Under the pieces are notes generated by a model. It did not search any database and was not told the DNA's origin. It was given only the letters and a program-made list of their open reading frames with translations. DNA of 8,171 bases, taken from NCBI GenBank assembly GCA_021805955.1, contig JAJZDO010000605.1, positions 1 through 8,171 of the forward strand, in the 5' to 3' direction. This document shows, piece by piece, positions 7,459 to 8,171 of the stretch; within the stretch, counting starts at the first letter, position 1, and the number at the start of each line of letters is the position of its first letter. Position numbers and translations under genes: made by a program. Origin of the DNA: Acidobacteriota bacterium (GTDB lineage Bacteria > Acidobacteriota > Terriglobia > Terriglobales > Acidobacteriaceae).

Positions 7459-7504
7459 CAGGCCATGACGCCCCTCTGTTAGCAGGCCCCGACGCCTCTC
7501 CGCT
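7459..7504. repeat. Tandem imperfect direct repeat, 24-base period, upstream of the porin
   Basis: Two copies of CAGGCCNNGACGCCNCTCNG start at 7459 and 7483. From the A of each copy 16 of 21 bases agree. The pair ends 44 bases before the porin ATG, a usual place for an activator or repressor pair. No known site is recognised. Confidence 0.4.
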
Positions 7505-7536
7505 GTCGCCAGACTATCTAAGAATCGACTTGAGAT

Positions 7537-7544
7537 AAGGGGAG
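7537..7544 (+). promoter_or_regulatory. Ribosome binding site of the porin gene
   Basis: AAGGGGAG lies four bases before the ATG at 7549-7551 and fixes the start of a gene that has no stop within the window. Confidence 0.7.
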
Positions 7545-7548
7545 AACT

Positions 7549-8171
7549 ATGCCACAGCCAATTGCTTTTTTTGCGGGAGCCAGTCGTCCTAAACTAGGGA
7601 AAGTTTTCCTGATCGCCACTGCCTTTTTTATTGGATTAAGCTTGTCAGCTAGTGCCCAGGACACTTCCGCCTCGCAAAGCAATGCATCCGCCGCCGCTAC
7701 CGTGAATGAACTGAAACAAGAAGTACAAAAGTCTCTCGATAATATCCAGCAACTTCAACAGCAGCTCGATGCGCATCAGGCAAGCGTGGATTTCCAGCAG
7801 CAGCTCAATACGGAACGGCAACGCCTGGAAGCCATTGAAACGCGCCTGGACCAGGCGAGTACAACTGCTTCCAGCGCGCCGACAGCAAAGGCGGTTGCCT
7901 CTATCGCGGAACTGCCGCCAGGTCCAGGCCCAGCCAGGGAATACCTTCCGGCTGACATATATAACGGCGGCTTCTTTATCTCCACCCAGGACAAAAGCTA
8001 TTCCATGTATGTGAATGGATTGTTTCAGGTGAGATACACGGGATTCAAGCCCCATGTCAGTGTGGAAAGCTTGGGAGAAAGCGATGCGGGAACCAATACT
8101 TTCGATGTATTTCTAGGTCGGTTGGCCCTATCCGGCTCTGTATTCAATCCAGATCTTAAGTATTTCTTGCA
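7549..8171 (+). CDS. Outer-membrane porin, phosphate-selective (OprO/OprP) type, 3' end beyond the window
   Basis: An open frame of 207 codons with no stop before the right edge. Residues 1-36 look like a Sec signal peptide: basic RPKLGK, hydrophobic core VFLIATAFFIGLSL, cleavage after SASA. Residues about 51-103 are Gln-rich and heptad-like, a probable coiled coil that could trimerise in the periplasm. A Pro/Ala-rich linker reaches about 135. FFISTQDKSYSMYVNGLFQV from 141 and the segment at 183-207 (LGRLALSGSVFNPDLKYFL) look like the first barrel strands of OprO/OprP-like porins. The strong ribosome site at 7537-7544 supports the start. It is divergent from the urea operon and could admit urea, amides or anions, which is inference; FmdC-type amide/urea porins are a precedent. 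About half or more of the protein is missing from view, so the exact family is not certain. Confidence 0.8.
   Translation, partial: MPQPIAFFAGASRPKLGKVFLIATAFFIGLSLSASAQDTSASQSNASAAATVNELKQEVQKSLDNIQQLQQQLDAHQASVDFQQQLNTERQRLEAIETRLDQASTTASSAPTAKAVASIAELPPGPGPAREYLPADIYNGGFFISTQDKSYSMYVNGLFQVRYTGFKPHVSVESLGESDAGTNTFDVFLGRLALSGSVFNPDLKYFL

Larger units (their letters stand above)
7272..7548. other. Divergent intergenic regulatory region between the urea operon and the porin
   Basis: A 277-base spacer that must hold the promoters for both directions. It contains, from left to right, candidate GntR operators (7284-7322), a 9-pair hairpin (7326-7354), an imperfect hairpin (7390-7416) and a 24-base-period tandem repeat (7459-7504). 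I found no convincing sigma-70 or sigma-54 promoter on either strand, and no small gene. Confidence 0.7.

Noticed and set aside
7272..7548. Guanidine (ykkC-type) riboswitch in the operon leader
   Set aside because: I looked for the conserved core on the minus strand and did not find it. This is only a check by eye; a covariance search would be decisive.
7645..8055. 136-codon minus-strand open frame over the porin
   Set aside because: Antisense to the porin, which has a signal peptide, a coiled coil and a strong ribosome site; the antisense product has no family features.

Overview
The window reads as a urea-nitrogen utilisation locus in a Gram-negative, probably soil-dwelling bacterium. Acidobacteriota is my best guess, and it is weak. 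It rests on the look of the outer-membrane porin (long coiled-coil N-terminus before the barrel), the start of an IS1595-type transposase at the edge, and the moderately high GC impression of the whole window. An alpha- or betaproteobacterial origin is not excluded.

Layout. Position 1-60 (minus) is the first 20 codons of a transposase that runs off the left edge, with its upstream insertion-sequence end. Positions 61-246 hold no gene. From 7271 down to 247, four minus-strand genes follow each other with short gaps (32, 18 and 60 bases): allophanate hydrolase (5436-7271), urea carboxylase (1768-5403), a GntR/FCD-family repressor-type regulator (1021-1749) and a GAF-ANTAR RNA-binding regulator (247-960). 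From 7549 to the right edge, divergent on the plus strand, is the 5' part of an outer-membrane porin gene. The 277-base spacer between the two divergent units (7272-7548) carries several dyads and a tandem repeat.

How it works together. Urea carboxylase uses biotin, ATP and bicarbonate to make allophanate from urea. Allophanate hydrolase then breaks allophanate down to ammonia and CO2. Together they form the ATP-dependent, urease-independent urea amidolyase route, here as two polypeptides rather than the fused yeast protein. The divergent porin may bring small solutes across the outer membrane; no inner-membrane urea transporter is visible in the window. The GntR regulator is a candidate to bind the TTGTATACAG/TACAGTACA sites just in front of the allophanate hydrolase start. 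The GAF-ANTAR protein suggests a second layer of control through RNA antitermination.

The enzymes belong to known families. The least ordinary part is the regulation: a DNA-binding and an RNA-binding regulator both placed at the 3' end of the operon they may control, and a structured divergent leader region. I saw no CRISPR array, tRNA, rRNA or convincing intrinsic terminator.
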